A DNA stretch of 64,000 nt from GAS368 sp965227745 (GCA_965227745.1 OZ245769.1:3410001-3474000), one strand, 5' to 3'. Counted from the stretch's first letter, positions 7,741 to 17,486 are shown. The notes: a model not told the origin generated them from the letters alone. Made by a program: numbers and translations.

Positions 7741-10011
7741 ATGCTTCCCTTCGCGCTTAGCATTTTCACCGGAGCCTTCCTTCTCTTCCAAGTCCAGCCG
7801 GTCATCGGCAAATACATCCTCCCCTGGTTCGGTGGGAGCCCGGGCGTCTGGACCACCTGCCTCCTCTTCTTCCAAACGCTCCTCCTCGGGGGCTACGCCT
7901 ACGCGCATTTCTCGTCGAAGTATCTAAAGCCCCGCTCGCAGGCCATCCTCCACGTCGCCCTCCTCGTGGCGTCGCTCTCGCTCGGCGGCATCGTGCCCTC
8001 GGAAAGCTGGAAGAGCCACGTGTCCGGTGATCCCACGTGGCAGATACTGCTCCTGCTCTGCGCCACTATCGGCCTGCCCTACTTCGTGCTCTCCGCCACC
8101 GGCCCGCTCATGCAGCAGTGGTTCGCGGTGACCAATCCCGGCGTCTCCCCCTATCGCCTCTACGCCCTTTCGAATATCGGCTCGCTCCTCGCGCTCCTCA
8201 GCTACCCGGTCTTCTTCGAGGTCAAATTCTCCCGCCATGAGCAGGCTTCCATGTGGTACGGCGGGCTGGCGATCTTCCTCTTCGTTTGCAGTTGGTGCGC
8301 GTGGAGCGTCTACAAAAACCAATCCACCGCGCCCGCCGCAGCGCCTGATTCCGCTTCCTCCGACAAGCCCGCCGCCCCTGCGGCCGACGACGCCCCGCCC
8401 GCGTGGCGCGACCGGCTCCTCTGGATCGCCCTGCCCGCCATTGCCTCGATCCTCCTCCTCGCGACGACCAACAAACTCTGCCAAGAGGTCGCCGTCATTC
8501 CTTTCCTCTGGGTGCTGCCGCTGGCGCTGTACCTGCTCACCTTCATCATCTGCTTCGATCACGCCCGCTGGTACAATCGCGGCGTCTTCGCCGCGCTGCT
8601 CATCATCAGCATCGGTCTCGTCTCCTCCCTCGTGGAGGCCGGCAGCGATGCGCCGATGAAGCTCCAGATCACGGGCTATACGCTCGCGCTCTTCGTTGCG
8701 TGCATGCTCTGCCACGGCGAGCTCTACCAGCTCAAGCCGCCGCCGCGCTTCCTCACGTCGTACTTCCTCATGATCTCCGCCGGCGGAGCGCTCGGCGGCC
8801 TCTTCGTCGCCGTCGTCGCCCCCGCGCTCTTCAAAGATTACCGCGAGTTCCACCTCGGCTTCATGGCCCTCGCCGCCCTCGTGGCCATCGTGAGTTTCCG
8901 CCAACGCGCCCGCGCGCTCGCCATCGGCGCGGTGGTCGGCGTCCTGCTCGCCTCGCTCGTTATCCCGGCCCTCGAACTCACCTACGACAACAGCACGACG
9001 TACTGGGTCGAGATCAAGCAGTTCTATTACGACTACCGTTGGCCGCTCGTCCTCGTGCTCGCCGCGCTTCTGCTGAGCTTCTTCGATTTCCGCCAGAACC
9101 GCTTTAGCCTCGCTTGGCGCTGGCCGCTCGGAGCCTTCGTTTCCGTTATCGCGCTGCTGCTGGGCCTCAAGCTCAACCAGCAGATGAACGCCAAGGAGGT
9201 CACGCCCATCATCCGCGCCTCCCGCAATTTCTACGGCACGCTCAAGGTCTTCGACTACTCGCGCGACAAGCCTGACGAGCAATACTACCTGCTCATGCAC
9301 GGCGCGACCACCCACGGCCTGCAATTCGTCAACAACGACAAATCCTACAAGCCCACCTCCTACTACGGTCCCAACAGCGGCGTCGGTCTCGCCTTCAGCC
9401 ACCTCCCCGACAAACCCCGCCGCTTCGGCATCATCGGCCTCGGCACGGGCTCCCTGTCGACCTACGGCCGCAAGGGCGACTACGTCCGCATCTACGAGAT
9501 CAACCCCGCCGTCCTCGCCCTCGCGCACGACCCCTTCACCTACCTCGACAAGTGCCCCGCCAAGCTCGACGTCGTGATGGGCGATGCCCGCCTCGAGCTT
9601 GAGCACGAGCTCGCGCGCGGCGAATCGCAGAAGTTCGACGTCTTCGCCCTCGACGCGTTTAGCAGTGACGCGATTCCGGTCCACTTGCTGACCCGCGAAG
9701 CGTTCGAACTCTACACCAAGCATCTCGCACCCGATGGCGTGATCGCCGTCCACATCTCAAATCGTTACCTCGATCTCCAGCCCGTGGTCGAGCGCCTCGC
9801 CGCCGAGTTTGGCTACAGTACCGCCACCATCTCCGACGACCTCACGAGCGACTGGTGGTTCTACGAGACCACGTGGGTGCTCGTGACGAAAAACAAGGCC
9901 CTGCTCGACAACTCCGACATCTACGCCGCCACCGACAACCCCAAGAAAAACGCCAAGCCCGCCGCCCTCTGGACCGACGACGCCGCGAATCTTTATAGTA
10001 TCATGAAATAG
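7741..10011 (+). CDS. Membrane-fused spermidine synthase-like protein
   Basis: 756 aa from ATG 7741, placed so that the first hydrophobic helix (ALSIFTGAFLLFQVQPVIGKYILPWF) is N-terminal. About a dozen predicted membrane helices occupy residues 1-480. They are followed by a soluble SpeE-like Rossmann domain: GLGTGSLSTYG (about residue 565), EINPAVL, GDARLEL and the aminopropyltransferase-type LDAFSSDAIPVHLLT. This two-part architecture is the 'fused MFS/spermidine synthase' family, widespread in PVC bacteria and proteobacteria. Polyamine synthase activity has not, as far as I know, been shown for the membrane-fused class, so the substrate is open. A GCCCGA-TAC-TCGGGC hairpin follows the stop at once. 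Confidence 0.85.
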   Translation: MLPFALSIFTGAFLLFQVQPVIGKYILPWFGGSPGVWTTCLLFFQTLLLGGYAYAHFSSKYLKPRSQAILHVALLVASLSLGGIVPSESWKSHVSGDPTWQILLLLCATIGLPYFVLSATGPLMQQWFAVTNPGVSPYRLYALSNIGSLLALLSYPVFFEVKFSRHEQASMWYGGLAIFLFVCSWCAWSVYKNQSTAPAAAPDSASSDKPAAPAADDAPPAWRDRLLWIALPAIASILLLATTNKLCQEVAVIPFLWVLPLALYLLTFIICFDHARWYNRGVFAALLIISIGLVSSLVEAGSDAPMKLQITGYTLALFVACMLCHGELYQLKPPPRFLTSYFLMISAGGALGGLFVAVVAPALFKDYREFHLGFMALAALVAIVSFRQRARALAIGAVVGVLLASLVIPALELTYDNSTTYWVEIKQFYYDYRWPLVLVLAALLLSFFDFRQNRFSLAWRWPLGAFVSVIALLLGLKLNQQMNAKEVTPIIRASRNFYGTLKVFDYSRDKPDEQYYLLMHGATTHGLQFVNNDKSYKPTSYYGPNSGVGLAFSHLPDKPRRFGIIGLGTGSLSTYGRKGDYVRIYEINPAVLALAHDPFTYLDKCPAKLDVVMGDARLELEHELARGESQKFDVFALDAFSSDAIPVHLLTREAFELYTKHLAPDGVIAVHISNRYLDLQPVVERLAAEFGYSTATISDDLTSDWWFYETTWVLVTKNKALLDNSDIYAATDNPKKNAKPAALWTDDAANLYSIMK

Positions 10012-10211
10012 GCCCGATACTCGGGCTGGAACTAATCGGACGCCCTTTACTCGGCCGAATTTGTCTCAACCCGGGGTTTCGTTTACCACACCCATTGGCA
10101 ACTGCAGGGGGGTGATATATACTCCCAGTTGCGCGCGGTACATCTGCGAAGCCGATAATACGACCGAGTAAAGTTACCACGAGCGAAAGCCTTGAGACAG
10201 GCCACGGGTAG
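10012..10211. ncRNA. Candidate structured RNA / island boundary region
   Basis: Gene-free 200 bases of lower GC than the flanks. A hairpin GCAACTG (10098-10104) / CAGTTGC (10126-10132) encloses a G-run pairing with CTCCC. Two long-range pairings, CTTTACTCGG (10044-10053) with CCGAGTAAAG (10164-10173) and TGTCTCAA (10061-10068) with TTGAGACA (10192-10199), interleave as in an H-type pseudoknot. I do not recognise the family; there is no tRNA-like or CCA end. Strand is undetermined, and it could instead be an attachment or recombination site at the island edge. Confidence 0.3.
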
Positions 10212-10535
10212 CTACGTCTGTGGGACCCGAGACCAAATCACTTTTCTCTCGTCACCAAAGACGATTCTTTGGATTTCGGGCGTGAGCTCGCAAAAATAGC
10301 TAAAGCTACCAGAGGTCCCCGGGCGAACTACGGCAAGCCTCACCAAGATTTGAAGCTCCACTCCTTTTCGAGTGGTCGTAATTTCTTTGACCGAAAGTGA
10401 ACTATGCTTGGCCAAGCCAGAAACCCGCACTCCACTCCTTTCGGACTCCACCGCCTTTACGCATAAGAACTGGGCTACGTCCTTTAGTTCCAAGGACATC
10501 TCAAATGAGTCTGGGTTTATCGGTTCAGGTGGCAT
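10212..10535 (-). CDS. Hypothetical protein in low-GC island
   Basis: 107 aa, starting MPPEPINPDSFEMSL, soluble and without a signal peptide. No family is recognised. The C-terminal half (SFSYFCELTPEIQRIVFGDERKVIW) looks like a small alpha+beta domain. It is the third gene of a minus-strand series (11759 to 11385, 11345 to 10764, 10535 to 10212) with a 228-base gap ahead of it. Base composition is visibly less GC-rich than the core genes, as for its two neighbours, which suggests transfer. Its position after an effector-like gene would suit an immunity protein, but that is a guess from context only. Confidence 0.6.
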   Translation of the reverse strand: MPPEPINPDSFEMSLELKDVAQFLCVKAVESERSGVRVSGLAKHSSLSVKEITTTRKGVELQILVRLAVVRPGTSGSFSYFCELTPEIQRIVFGDERKVIWSRVPQT

Positions 10536-10763
10536 TTTGATGAGGGAAAGAGTTATTTCGCAGTATGCACTGAAAGTACAGTTTCCGAAAAAGGAAAACG
10601 CAGATCAATAAGTTTGAAGGAGCCTGTCACTCGTCCAGCGCCTTGGGCGCACTATCTTTTACAAAAATACCCAAACGGAAACCGCGGCACTACGAGCGAG
10701 CAGCCGCAGTTACCAACATCTTCGAGAATCCTACATCCTCGAAGTGATTTGAGGTCCGCCCGG

Positions 10764-11345
10764 TCATAACGACGAACCTAAAGAATTTATCGACGACCCC
10801 GAAAACCTGCCGAAAGAGCCGAAGGAGGCACTGGATGCGGTATTGGGCTGCGTAGCGATCTCGCTGAGATTGGAAGCCTTCCCTCCGTTGGCGGCTATGA
10901 TAGATTCCTTCAGCACCGTAGGCGTGCTAAACGGGCCGTAATTCGAATTGAGGTTTTCGCCAGTGGCCGCCTCCCACGCATCTCGCGCAAAAGAGGAACA
11001 CGGTGCACCCAACTTCCACGCATCCGAACCCAACTTCCTGTATTCCGCGACCTTCGCGAGCAGGCGCTCCTCCCCACGGGCGTCGATTCTCATGGCCCGC
11101 GAAGCGTCGCTGGAGGACCACGTAATCTCGAGGTCATCAAAGAGGCCATTGGTACCATCTTTTTTCGGATCATTCCCCCACGTCCCGTAGGTACGGACGG
11201 GGCCGGCGTCCGGCCTATATTCGATCCAGCTATGCCCACTAATACCTCCGGTTCCATTGGAGTGAATGATCAGTACGCCACCTTTTGCCGCATCGGCTGG
11301 ATTGATCGGACAACATAAAACAGGCGATCCGATTTGGAAGGGCAT
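10764..11345 (-). CDS. Putative permuted NlpC/P60-like (papain-fold) hydrolase
   Basis: 193 aa, no signal peptide. Residues 22-58 (GGVLIIHSNGTGGISGHSW then YRPDAGPVRTYGTWGN) carry His38 in a G-H-S-W strand. Residues 113-127 (GAPCSSFARDAWEAA) carry Cys116 at the start of a helix. The order His then Cys, with Cys-Ser-x-Phe opening a helix, is the pattern of circularly permuted papain-like enzymes (the NlpC/P60-LRAT superfamily), which act as amidases, peptidases or acyltransferases. The last 25 residues are Ser/Gly/Phe-rich. It follows the upstream 124-aa gene by 39 bases, so they are probably one operon. Fold assignment rests on pattern only; a toxin or effector role is inferred from the small-gene context. 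Confidence 0.55.
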   Translation of the reverse strand: MPFQIGSPVLCCPINPADAAKGGVLIIHSNGTGGISGHSWIEYRPDAGPVRTYGTWGNDPKKDGTNGLFDDLEITWSSSDASRAMRIDARGEERLLAKVAEYRKLGSDAWKLGAPCSSFARDAWEAATGENLNSNYGPFSTPTVLKESIIAANGGKASNLSEIATQPNTASSASFGSFGRFSGSSINSLGSSL

Positions 11346-11384
11346 GGTATAAATCTAACGTTGGCCGGCTTTGAACCTCGGCGC

Positions 11385-11759
11385 TTATCGACCAGAAAGT
11401 ACGCCCGAATCGATCACCCCAGAAAGCAGTCTCGCGAGGGCCTGAGCCTTCGACGGGGCGTGCACATCAGGGTTCCCGACCTCCATCGAAACGCTCGTGA
11501 TACCGGGATCGCGAGCATAGAAACGCGGGCCAAAGACCAGCACAGCTTCGATAAAAACCAACACGTGGTTTTCTTCAACCAAGCCGCAGTCCCGCGCTTC
11601 GTCGATCGCCTTGGAAATCAAAGCGGCAACAGATTCGGTGCCCCGCAATTTACACTCAGAAGGTCTCGCCTTATGCAAATAGTCGAAGGCGCGTCTCTCA
11701 AAGTTTCTCCGCGAGACTGCGCTCAAGTCGTTAAATTGAGCCAACCGAATGGTAAGCAT
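11385..11759 (-). CDS. Small helical protein resembling effector-associated accessory proteins
   Basis: 124 aa from ATG 11759 (MLTIRLAQFNDL); a TTG 12 codons earlier is possible but weaker. The layout is an N-terminal M-x-I-R-x-x-Q-F-x-x-L, a helical core (RRNFERRAFDYLHKARPSEC), an R-G-T-E-S-V-x-A-L-I-x-x-A-I-D-E-A-R-D-C-G-L block, then EENHVLVFIEAVLVFGPRFYARDP. This resembles small proteins I associate with type VI secretion or polymorphic-toxin effector loci (helix, 'A..YGI..E.DV..YI...LGP.FD..P'). The match is from memory and unverified. It is the first gene of the island operon, ahead of the papain-like gene. GC is lower than the core genome. Confidence 0.5.
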   Translation of the reverse strand: MLTIRLAQFNDLSAVSRRNFERRAFDYLHKARPSECKLRGTESVAALISKAIDEARDCGLVEENHVLVFIEAVLVFGPRFYARDPGITSVSMEVGNPDVHAPSKAQALARLLSGVIDSGVLSGR

Positions 11760-11900
11760 CTCTATTTTTAGTACTGCAACCGCGTGCTTTAACAATACTC
11801 AAATACTACCGACCCCGCCCCCCCCCGGCGTATATTCTAGTTCATTTTTCTGAGCGCGCAAACCAATGAGTCACGCGCTCAGATCAGACGCTTGCCATTC

Positions 11901-12515
11901 TCACCATTCGGCCAGCTTCACATTCCGATACTCGACCTTCATCGCGAGGCCCGCGTGGATTTGGAGGCCAATGGGGGCCGGCCCCTTGAAGTTCGTATCG
12001 GTGTAATCCGACGCCTTGGTGCCGTTGATCCAGACCTTGTAGTTGGAGCCCTTCACCTCGAGACGGAACGTATTCCACTGGCCGTCCGGCTTGAGGAGCT
12101 TCAGGGCTTCCTTCGCCTGACCCGACTCGGGGTAGCCCGTCTTGCCGACGTAGAACGAGCCCGTCATGTCCTTCTTCAAGCTGCGCGACACACCGATCTG
12201 CAACTGTAGCGGCTTCCGAAATTCCACGCCGCTGTCGATCTCGCCGGTCCAGCGCACGTCGAACTCCATCACGAAGTCCGAATACTCCTTTTGCGTCCAA
12301 AGGTAGTTGCCCTTCTTCGCCGCGTTGTTCTCGCCGACGAGCACGCCTTGGTCGAAGTGCCAAAATTCCTTGGAGTCCTCGGCCTTCCAGCCGGTCAGAT
12401 CCTTTTCATTAAACATCGGCGCGAGCTTCGGCGCCGCCTCAGCGAGCGCAAACGGGGCGGTGCCAAAGGCAGCCACCGACAACAATACGGAAAGAGCCAG
12501 GGTACGGGGTTTCAT
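11901..12515 (-). CDS. DUF1080 / 3-keto-disaccharide hydrolase family protein, exported
   Basis: 204 aa with signal peptide (LALSVLLSVAAFGTAPFALAEAA). The family hallmark FNEKDLTGWKAED follows, then WHFDQGVLVGEN, a central DFVMEFDVRWTG...DSGVEFR strand set, and the C-terminal GLQIHAGLAMKVEYRNVKL. The concanavalin-like jelly-roll of this family cleaves glycosides already oxidised to 3-keto sugars. It sits alone on the minus strand next to an esterase gene; a second member is at 34566. Periplasmic location is expected. A purine run GAGGGG sits unusually close to the ATG. Confidence 0.88.
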   Translation of the reverse strand: MKPRTLALSVLLSVAAFGTAPFALAEAAPKLAPMFNEKDLTGWKAEDSKEFWHFDQGVLVGENNAAKKGNYLWTQKEYSDFVMEFDVRWTGEIDSGVEFRKPLQLQIGVSRSLKKDMTGSFYVGKTGYPESGQAKEALKLLKPDGQWNTFRLEVKGSNYKVWINGTKASDYTDTNFKGPAPIGLQIHAGLAMKVEYRNVKLAEW

Positions 12516-12618
12516 CGCCCCTCACCGTGGTGATTCAACCCGCGCGTGGAAAGCGCGTTTTCGCGTCCACCGGTTTTGTCAGCACAGCTCGCTCCAATCC
12601 AACGGATGCAGTGGCCGC

Positions 12619-12632
12619 GCGCCTATAGGCGC
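12619..12632. promoter_or_regulatory. Perfect 14-base palindrome GCGCCTATAGGCGC
   Basis: A perfect dyad in the 215-base gap upstream of the DUF1080 gene and downstream of the esterase gene. It lies about 105 bases ahead of the DUF1080 start, suitable for an operator, but it is short and may be chance. Confidence 0.25.
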
Positions 12633-12730
12633 CTTGCGATCCGATTAGCCCTCCGATTTTTTGCGCCTTTTTGTGGCCAACCCCTCCGAAAGGGAGTCCC
12701 GAAATCGCCCAAGCTCGCTCTCGCCTCATT

Positions 12731-13549
12731 TCACTTCTGCGCGTTCTCCTTGAAAAACTTCACGATCAACGCCGGCGCTTCCTTCGGATAGGTGTGCGTG
12801 CCGGGATGGACGAGCGACACAAACGGCGTCCCATCCGTCGATTCGTACCGCGTGCCCGTGATCGTCCCCGATTTCGCCCAGGGCGTGCCCTCGATCACGC
12901 AATGGTTCACCTTGCGCACAAACTCCATCGCCCGCCGCTGCACCGTGAACTTCACCAGCGGGTCATTCTCGCCCGCCACATGCAGCGCCGGCTTCGGTTT
13001 CAATCGCTCCGCCCACAATAGCCCGGGCGCCGCCGCCGAGGGCGCGACCGCGGCGAAGACTTCCCCGCGGGTCGCCCACAACAGATAACTGAACTGCCCG
13101 CCGTTCGAATGGCCGGTCGTGTAGATGCGTTTCGCATCGACCTTGTAGTCGCTTTTCAGCGACGCCAACACGGCGTCGAAAAATTTCAGGTCGCGATCAT
13201 CATAGTCGCCCGGAGATTTCTGCCAGCCCGGCAACTTTCCCTCGGGATCCGTGAGCCCTGTCGTCGGCAAGCCCTGCATGTACACCACGATGGCCTCCGG
13301 CCACTCCTTGTGAAAACCAAACGACCGCGCGGCCTGCACCATGCCGCCGCCGTGACCGTGAAACGCAAACACCACCGGCACGGCCTCCGTCTTCGCATTC
13401 GCCGGCACGTAGAGCTGCGCCTGCCGGTCGATGCCCGTGACTTTCCACGTGCGCGCGATCGGTGATTCCGCCGCGCTCGCGCGCCCCAGCAGCGCGCTCA
13501 GCGCGATCACCATCAACCTCACCCACGTCATCATCGTTTTCGTTTTCAT
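12731..13549 (-). CDS. Exported LpqC/PHB-depolymerase-type esterase
   Basis: 272 aa from ATG 13549 (MKTKTMMTWVRLMVIALSALLGRASAAES), a good signal peptide; the open frame extends much further upstream but that part antisense-overlaps the divergent promoter region. Alpha/beta hydrolase with VVFAFHGHGGG (oxyanion region) and nucleophile elbow GHSNGG. The acid is likely in HVAGENDPLV and the histidine in HPGTHTYP. This family includes feruloyl and acetylxylan esterases and polyhydroxybutyrate depolymerases. With GH28, PL10 and CE15 genes in the window, a plant-polymer esterase is the likelier role. Confidence 0.82.
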   Translation of the reverse strand: MKTKTMMTWVRLMVIALSALLGRASAAESPIARTWKVTGIDRQAQLYVPANAKTEAVPVVFAFHGHGGGMVQAARSFGFHKEWPEAIVVYMQGLPTTGLTDPEGKLPGWQKSPGDYDDRDLKFFDAVLASLKSDYKVDAKRIYTTGHSNGGQFSYLLWATRGEVFAAVAPSAAAPGLLWAERLKPKPALHVAGENDPLVKFTVQRRAMEFVRKVNHCVIEGTPWAKSGTITGTRYESTDGTPFVSLVHPGTHTYPKEAPALIVKFFKENAQK

Positions 13550-13678
13550 GTTCGTCGGAGATGCTGCGAGTTTCGCGCCAACCGCCGTGTGGGGAAAGCC
13601 CCAACTCCTACGCGATTCTCCCCATCGTAACTCCGCCGCGGGCTTGGCAATCGCCGCCTTCCGTGCGTCAATGCGCCC

Positions 13679-14764
<1,086 letters not shown>

Positions 14765-14841
14765 TGCCGGTCAGAGTTCGAGCGCCCACTACCCGCTCTC
14801 AACCACGAGAGCGTTTTATTCTTTCACCCGTCATCCGCCAA

Positions 14842-15345
14842 TTACGGCAGGACGGTCGCCAACTCCCGCAAACGTTCCTGCGCGGCCTTTTCAAACGTGC
14901 GCCATTCCCGCCACACGACGGCGGGTACGCGCGAGGTGTGCAGCACCGTCGTCGCAAATGCGATATGCCGCGCGAGGCGCTGGCGATATTCGTCCCCCGT
15001 CGCCGAGCCCTGCTCCAAGTCTTCGGTGGGCGGCCGTACGCCGAAATTTTTCGGGTCGGCCAGGTCCGTGCCCGTCGGCCAAGCGTCCGCCGGCGGAGGC
15101 GCCACGGTCACGCCGCGCGATGCCTGAAGACCTTGCCCCGCCGGAGCGGCACCGTCCGTCGCGACCGACGCGACAGCGGCAGCTTGCTTAGCCTGCCCCT
15201 GGGGCGTCGCCGGCTCCGGCGCGGCTTCGAGTCTCGTCAGATCGAGATTCAGTCCCTTCATCTCCCGGGCAAACCAGGCGTCAAAGGATTCCGTCTCGGC
15301 TACTTGAGCAGTCTCTGGTCGCTTGCGCGTACGAGGGTTGTGCAT
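14842..15345 (-). CDS. Hypothetical protein
   Basis: 167 aa, cytoplasmic by composition (no signal or membrane segment). The N-terminus is basic (MHNPRTRKRPE) followed by an acidic/aromatic helix (ESFDAWFAREMKGLNLDLTRLE). The middle is Ala/Gln/Pro-rich and probably disordered (residues 42-105), and the C-terminus is a helical block (DEYRQRLARHIAFATTVLHTSR...EWRTFEKAAQERLRELATVL). No family recognised. It converges with rlmN and diverges from the aldolase gene at 15542. The ORF is clean with normal codon use, so it is likely real. Confidence 0.6.
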   Translation of the reverse strand: MHNPRTRKRPETAQVAETESFDAWFAREMKGLNLDLTRLEAAPEPATPQGQAKQAAAVASVATDGAAPAGQGLQASRGVTVAPPPADAWPTGTDLADPKNFGVRPPTEDLEQGSATGDEYRQRLARHIAFATTVLHTSRVPAVVWREWRTFEKAAQERLRELATVLP

Positions 15346-15541
15346 TTTTGAAACGAATTATCTACCGCTTTCCCTCGGTCGGCGCAAAAGGAAAATATCC
15401 TGCTCGCCTGAGGGGTACTTGGGGGCGGGGTTCGCCCGTTTGTCATGCGATATCCACCATCACCGCTGCCCGCGCTTCCTCGACCGGGCGCAATTCCGCC
15501 TCGCGACCTCCGGTGCAAAAGGCCACCCTGGATCCAACCCC

Positions 15542-16456
15542 ATGAGCCGCCCCACCCGCTTCCTCACCCTACCCGCCGTTCTTGCCGCCCTGACCCTCAC
15601 CGCACCTTTTGCCCGCGCCGAGCAGCCCGCTCCCTCCGCCGTACCGACTCCCAGCACCAGCGGGGCCACCACTGCCGCCAAGGCGAAGCAAAAGCCAAAC
15701 GCCCAGCCCGCGCCCGGCTCGCTCACGTTCAACACCGTCATCACCAAGCTCAAGGCCGGCCAACAGGTCTTCAGCAACACCCTCACCGAGCCCGATCTCG
15801 AGGCCGCGAAAAAAGCCTGCGAGGGCCAGGACTTTATCTGGATCGAGATGCAGCACTCCACCCTCACGTGGCGCGAGACCCAGCAGCTCATTAAGGTCGT
15901 CGCCCAAGCCGGCTGCATCCCGTTTGTCCGCGTGCCGTCGGCCAATGTCGGCGACATCCAAAAGGCCACCGATGCCGGCGCGCTCGGCATCATCGTGCCG
16001 ATGGTCGAAACCGTGCAGGAGGCGCGCAACGCCGTGCTCTTTTCCAAATTCCCCATCGGCCTCCGCGAAAATCCCAACACCAAGCCGTGGGGCCACCGCA
16101 GCTCCGGCGGTGGCCAGGCCGGCAGCCTGTGGGGACCCGGCTACGCCACCAACGCGAACAATAATATCTTCATCTTGATTCAAATCGAGAGCCCCGCCGG
16201 CGTCGGCATGATCGACAATATCCTCGAGGAAGTGGAGGGCATCGACGCCGTGATGGTAGCGAGCAACGACTTTGGCCTCCACGGCGGCGACCGCGACGGC
16301 TCCCCAAGCTACAATGCCCGCGAAAAACTCGTGCGCGACTCCGTCCTCGCCCACGGCAAAATCCTCGCCGGTCCCTCCAGTTGGCAAACCCGCCCCGGCT
16401 ACATGCTGTTCCAAGGCCGCAAGTCCGCGACCAACACCGGCTACGATCCGCGTTAG
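15542..16456 (+). CDS. HpcH/HpaI-type aldolase with signal peptide
   Basis: 304 aa from ATG 15542, chosen because it begins a clear signal peptide (RFLTLPAVLAALTLTAPFARAEQ); earlier in-frame codons give no sensible N-terminus. A Pro/Ala/Thr linker leads to the TIM barrel. Expected family residues are kept: His in IEMQHSTLTW, Arg in VRVPS, the metal ligand Glu in IQIESPAG and Asp in VASNDF. These class II enzymes split or form 4-hydroxy-2-oxo acids using pyruvate and are normally cytoplasmic; an exported one is unusual. The PAS-AraC gene downstream may regulate it. Confidence 0.82.
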   Translation: MSRPTRFLTLPAVLAALTLTAPFARAEQPAPSAVPTPSTSGATTAAKAKQKPNAQPAPGSLTFNTVITKLKAGQQVFSNTLTEPDLEAAKKACEGQDFIWIEMQHSTLTWRETQQLIKVVAQAGCIPFVRVPSANVGDIQKATDAGALGIIVPMVETVQEARNAVLFSKFPIGLRENPNTKPWGHRSSGGGQAGSLWGPGYATNANNNIFILIQIESPAGVGMIDNILEEVEGIDAVMVASNDFGLHGGDRDGSPSYNAREKLVRDSVLAHGKILAGPSSWQTRPGYMLFQGRKSATNTGYDPR

Positions 16457-16742
16457 CACATTCGCCTGAGTTTCCAGGAAATCGCTTAACGAGCTGGCGA
16501 AAACTCAGCGCACGAGAAGCAGGTGTCTGGTTGTAGGCGGGGTGCCCACAGCTCACGCTACCACGCGATTCTCAATCATCCCAGCGCGCAACCGCTGAGA
16601 TTCGCGAGCGAAAAAGGACTCTTCGTTCCCTTCGTTATCTTCTGTTCACTCCGGTTTGAGACGAGTCGCCTCACCGCATGCTTCACCAAAAGTTTGCCTC
16701 CCCGCCGCGCTCTGGTGTCGTCACGTCGAACTCCATGCTTCG
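16457..16742. other. Intergenic region without recognised feature
   Basis: A 286-base gap between the aldolase and AraC genes. I see no terminator with a T-tract, no repeat family member and no convincing small gene. It presumably holds the promoter of the regulator. Confidence 0.5.
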
Positions 16743-17486
16743 ATGACCAGTGAATCGCACCTGCTCTCCCGCCTGAGCCGCATCGGCGCCGCTGCGTCCG
16801 AGGTGATCGAGTTGTTCGACTTCGTCGCCGATTCTTTGCTCTGGCTGAAGGACGAGGCCGGCCACTACCAGTGGGTCAACGTCGCGTTCTACCTCAACTT
16901 CGGCATGCAATCGCGCGCCGAGGTCATCGGCCATACCGATTTCGATTTCTGCAGCCTCGCCCTCGCCAACCAGTACCGCCTCGACGATGAGCGCGTGCTC
17001 GGCGGCGAGCGCATCATCTCGCGCCACGAGCTCGTGGGCCGTTTCGATCACACGTTGCGCTGGTGCGTGACCTCGAAAATTCCCGTGCGCGACGCCTCCG
17101 GCCGCATCGTCGGCACGGCGGGCGTGACTCATCCGCTCAATGAGCAAAAAGCCGGCACCCCCGCCGATTCCCCGCTCAGCGGCGCGATCCGGTACGTCAG
17201 CCAAAACTACGCCGACTCCCTGACCAACCGCGATCTCGCCAAGGCCTGCGGTCTCTCCGTGCGCGCTTTCGAGCGACAATTCCGCGCCACCTACCACAGT
17301 TCGCCGCATGACTACGTGCGGCAGGTCCGCGTGCGCATGAGCTGCAACGCCCTGGTGTTTTCCAAAAAGAGCCTCGCCGAGGTGGCGGGCGAGTTCGGCT
17401 TCGCCGACCAAAGTCATTTCACCAAAGAGTTTGGCCGCATCATGAAAGAGACGCCGCGCGCCTACCGCACGCGTTGCCAGAGCTAG
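16743..17486 (+). CDS. PAS-domain AraC-family transcriptional regulator
   Basis: 247 aa from ATG 16743. The N-terminal part (about residues 20-135) is a PAS sensor (FVADSLLWLKDEAGHYQWVN...GHTDFDF...PVRDASGRIVGTAGV). The C-terminal part (about 150-245) is the double helix-turn-helix of AraC regulators (NRDLAKACGLSVRAFERQFRA and SLAEVAGEFGFADQSHFTKEFGR, then ETPRAYR). Such PAS-AraC proteins are frequent in Verrucomicrobiota and usually control carbon-source genes. Candidate targets are the aldolase upstream or the S9-like operon 150 bases downstream; the sequence does not decide. Confidence 0.88.
   Translation: MTSESHLLSRLSRIGAAASEVIELFDFVADSLLWLKDEAGHYQWVNVAFYLNFGMQSRAEVIGHTDFDFCSLALANQYRLDDERVLGGERIISRHELVGRFDHTLRWCVTSKIPVRDASGRIVGTAGVTHPLNEQKAGTPADSPLSGAIRYVSQNYADSLTNRDLAKACGLSVRAFERQFRATYHSSPHDYVRQVRVRMSCNALVFSKKSLAEVAGEFGFADQSHFTKEFGRIMKETPRAYRTRCQS

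Noticed and set aside
10012..10211. tmRNA or other known stable RNA
   Set aside because: No tRNA-like acceptor/TPsiC arm, no CCA-type 3' end and no tag-like open frame were found. Only unassigned pairings are visible.
10764..11345. PAAR-like reading of the N-terminus (IGSPVLCCPINP)
   Set aside because: The short Pro/Cys stretch superficially resembles PAAR-type N-termini, but the repeated spike motif does not continue and the His/Cys pattern fits a papain-like fold better.
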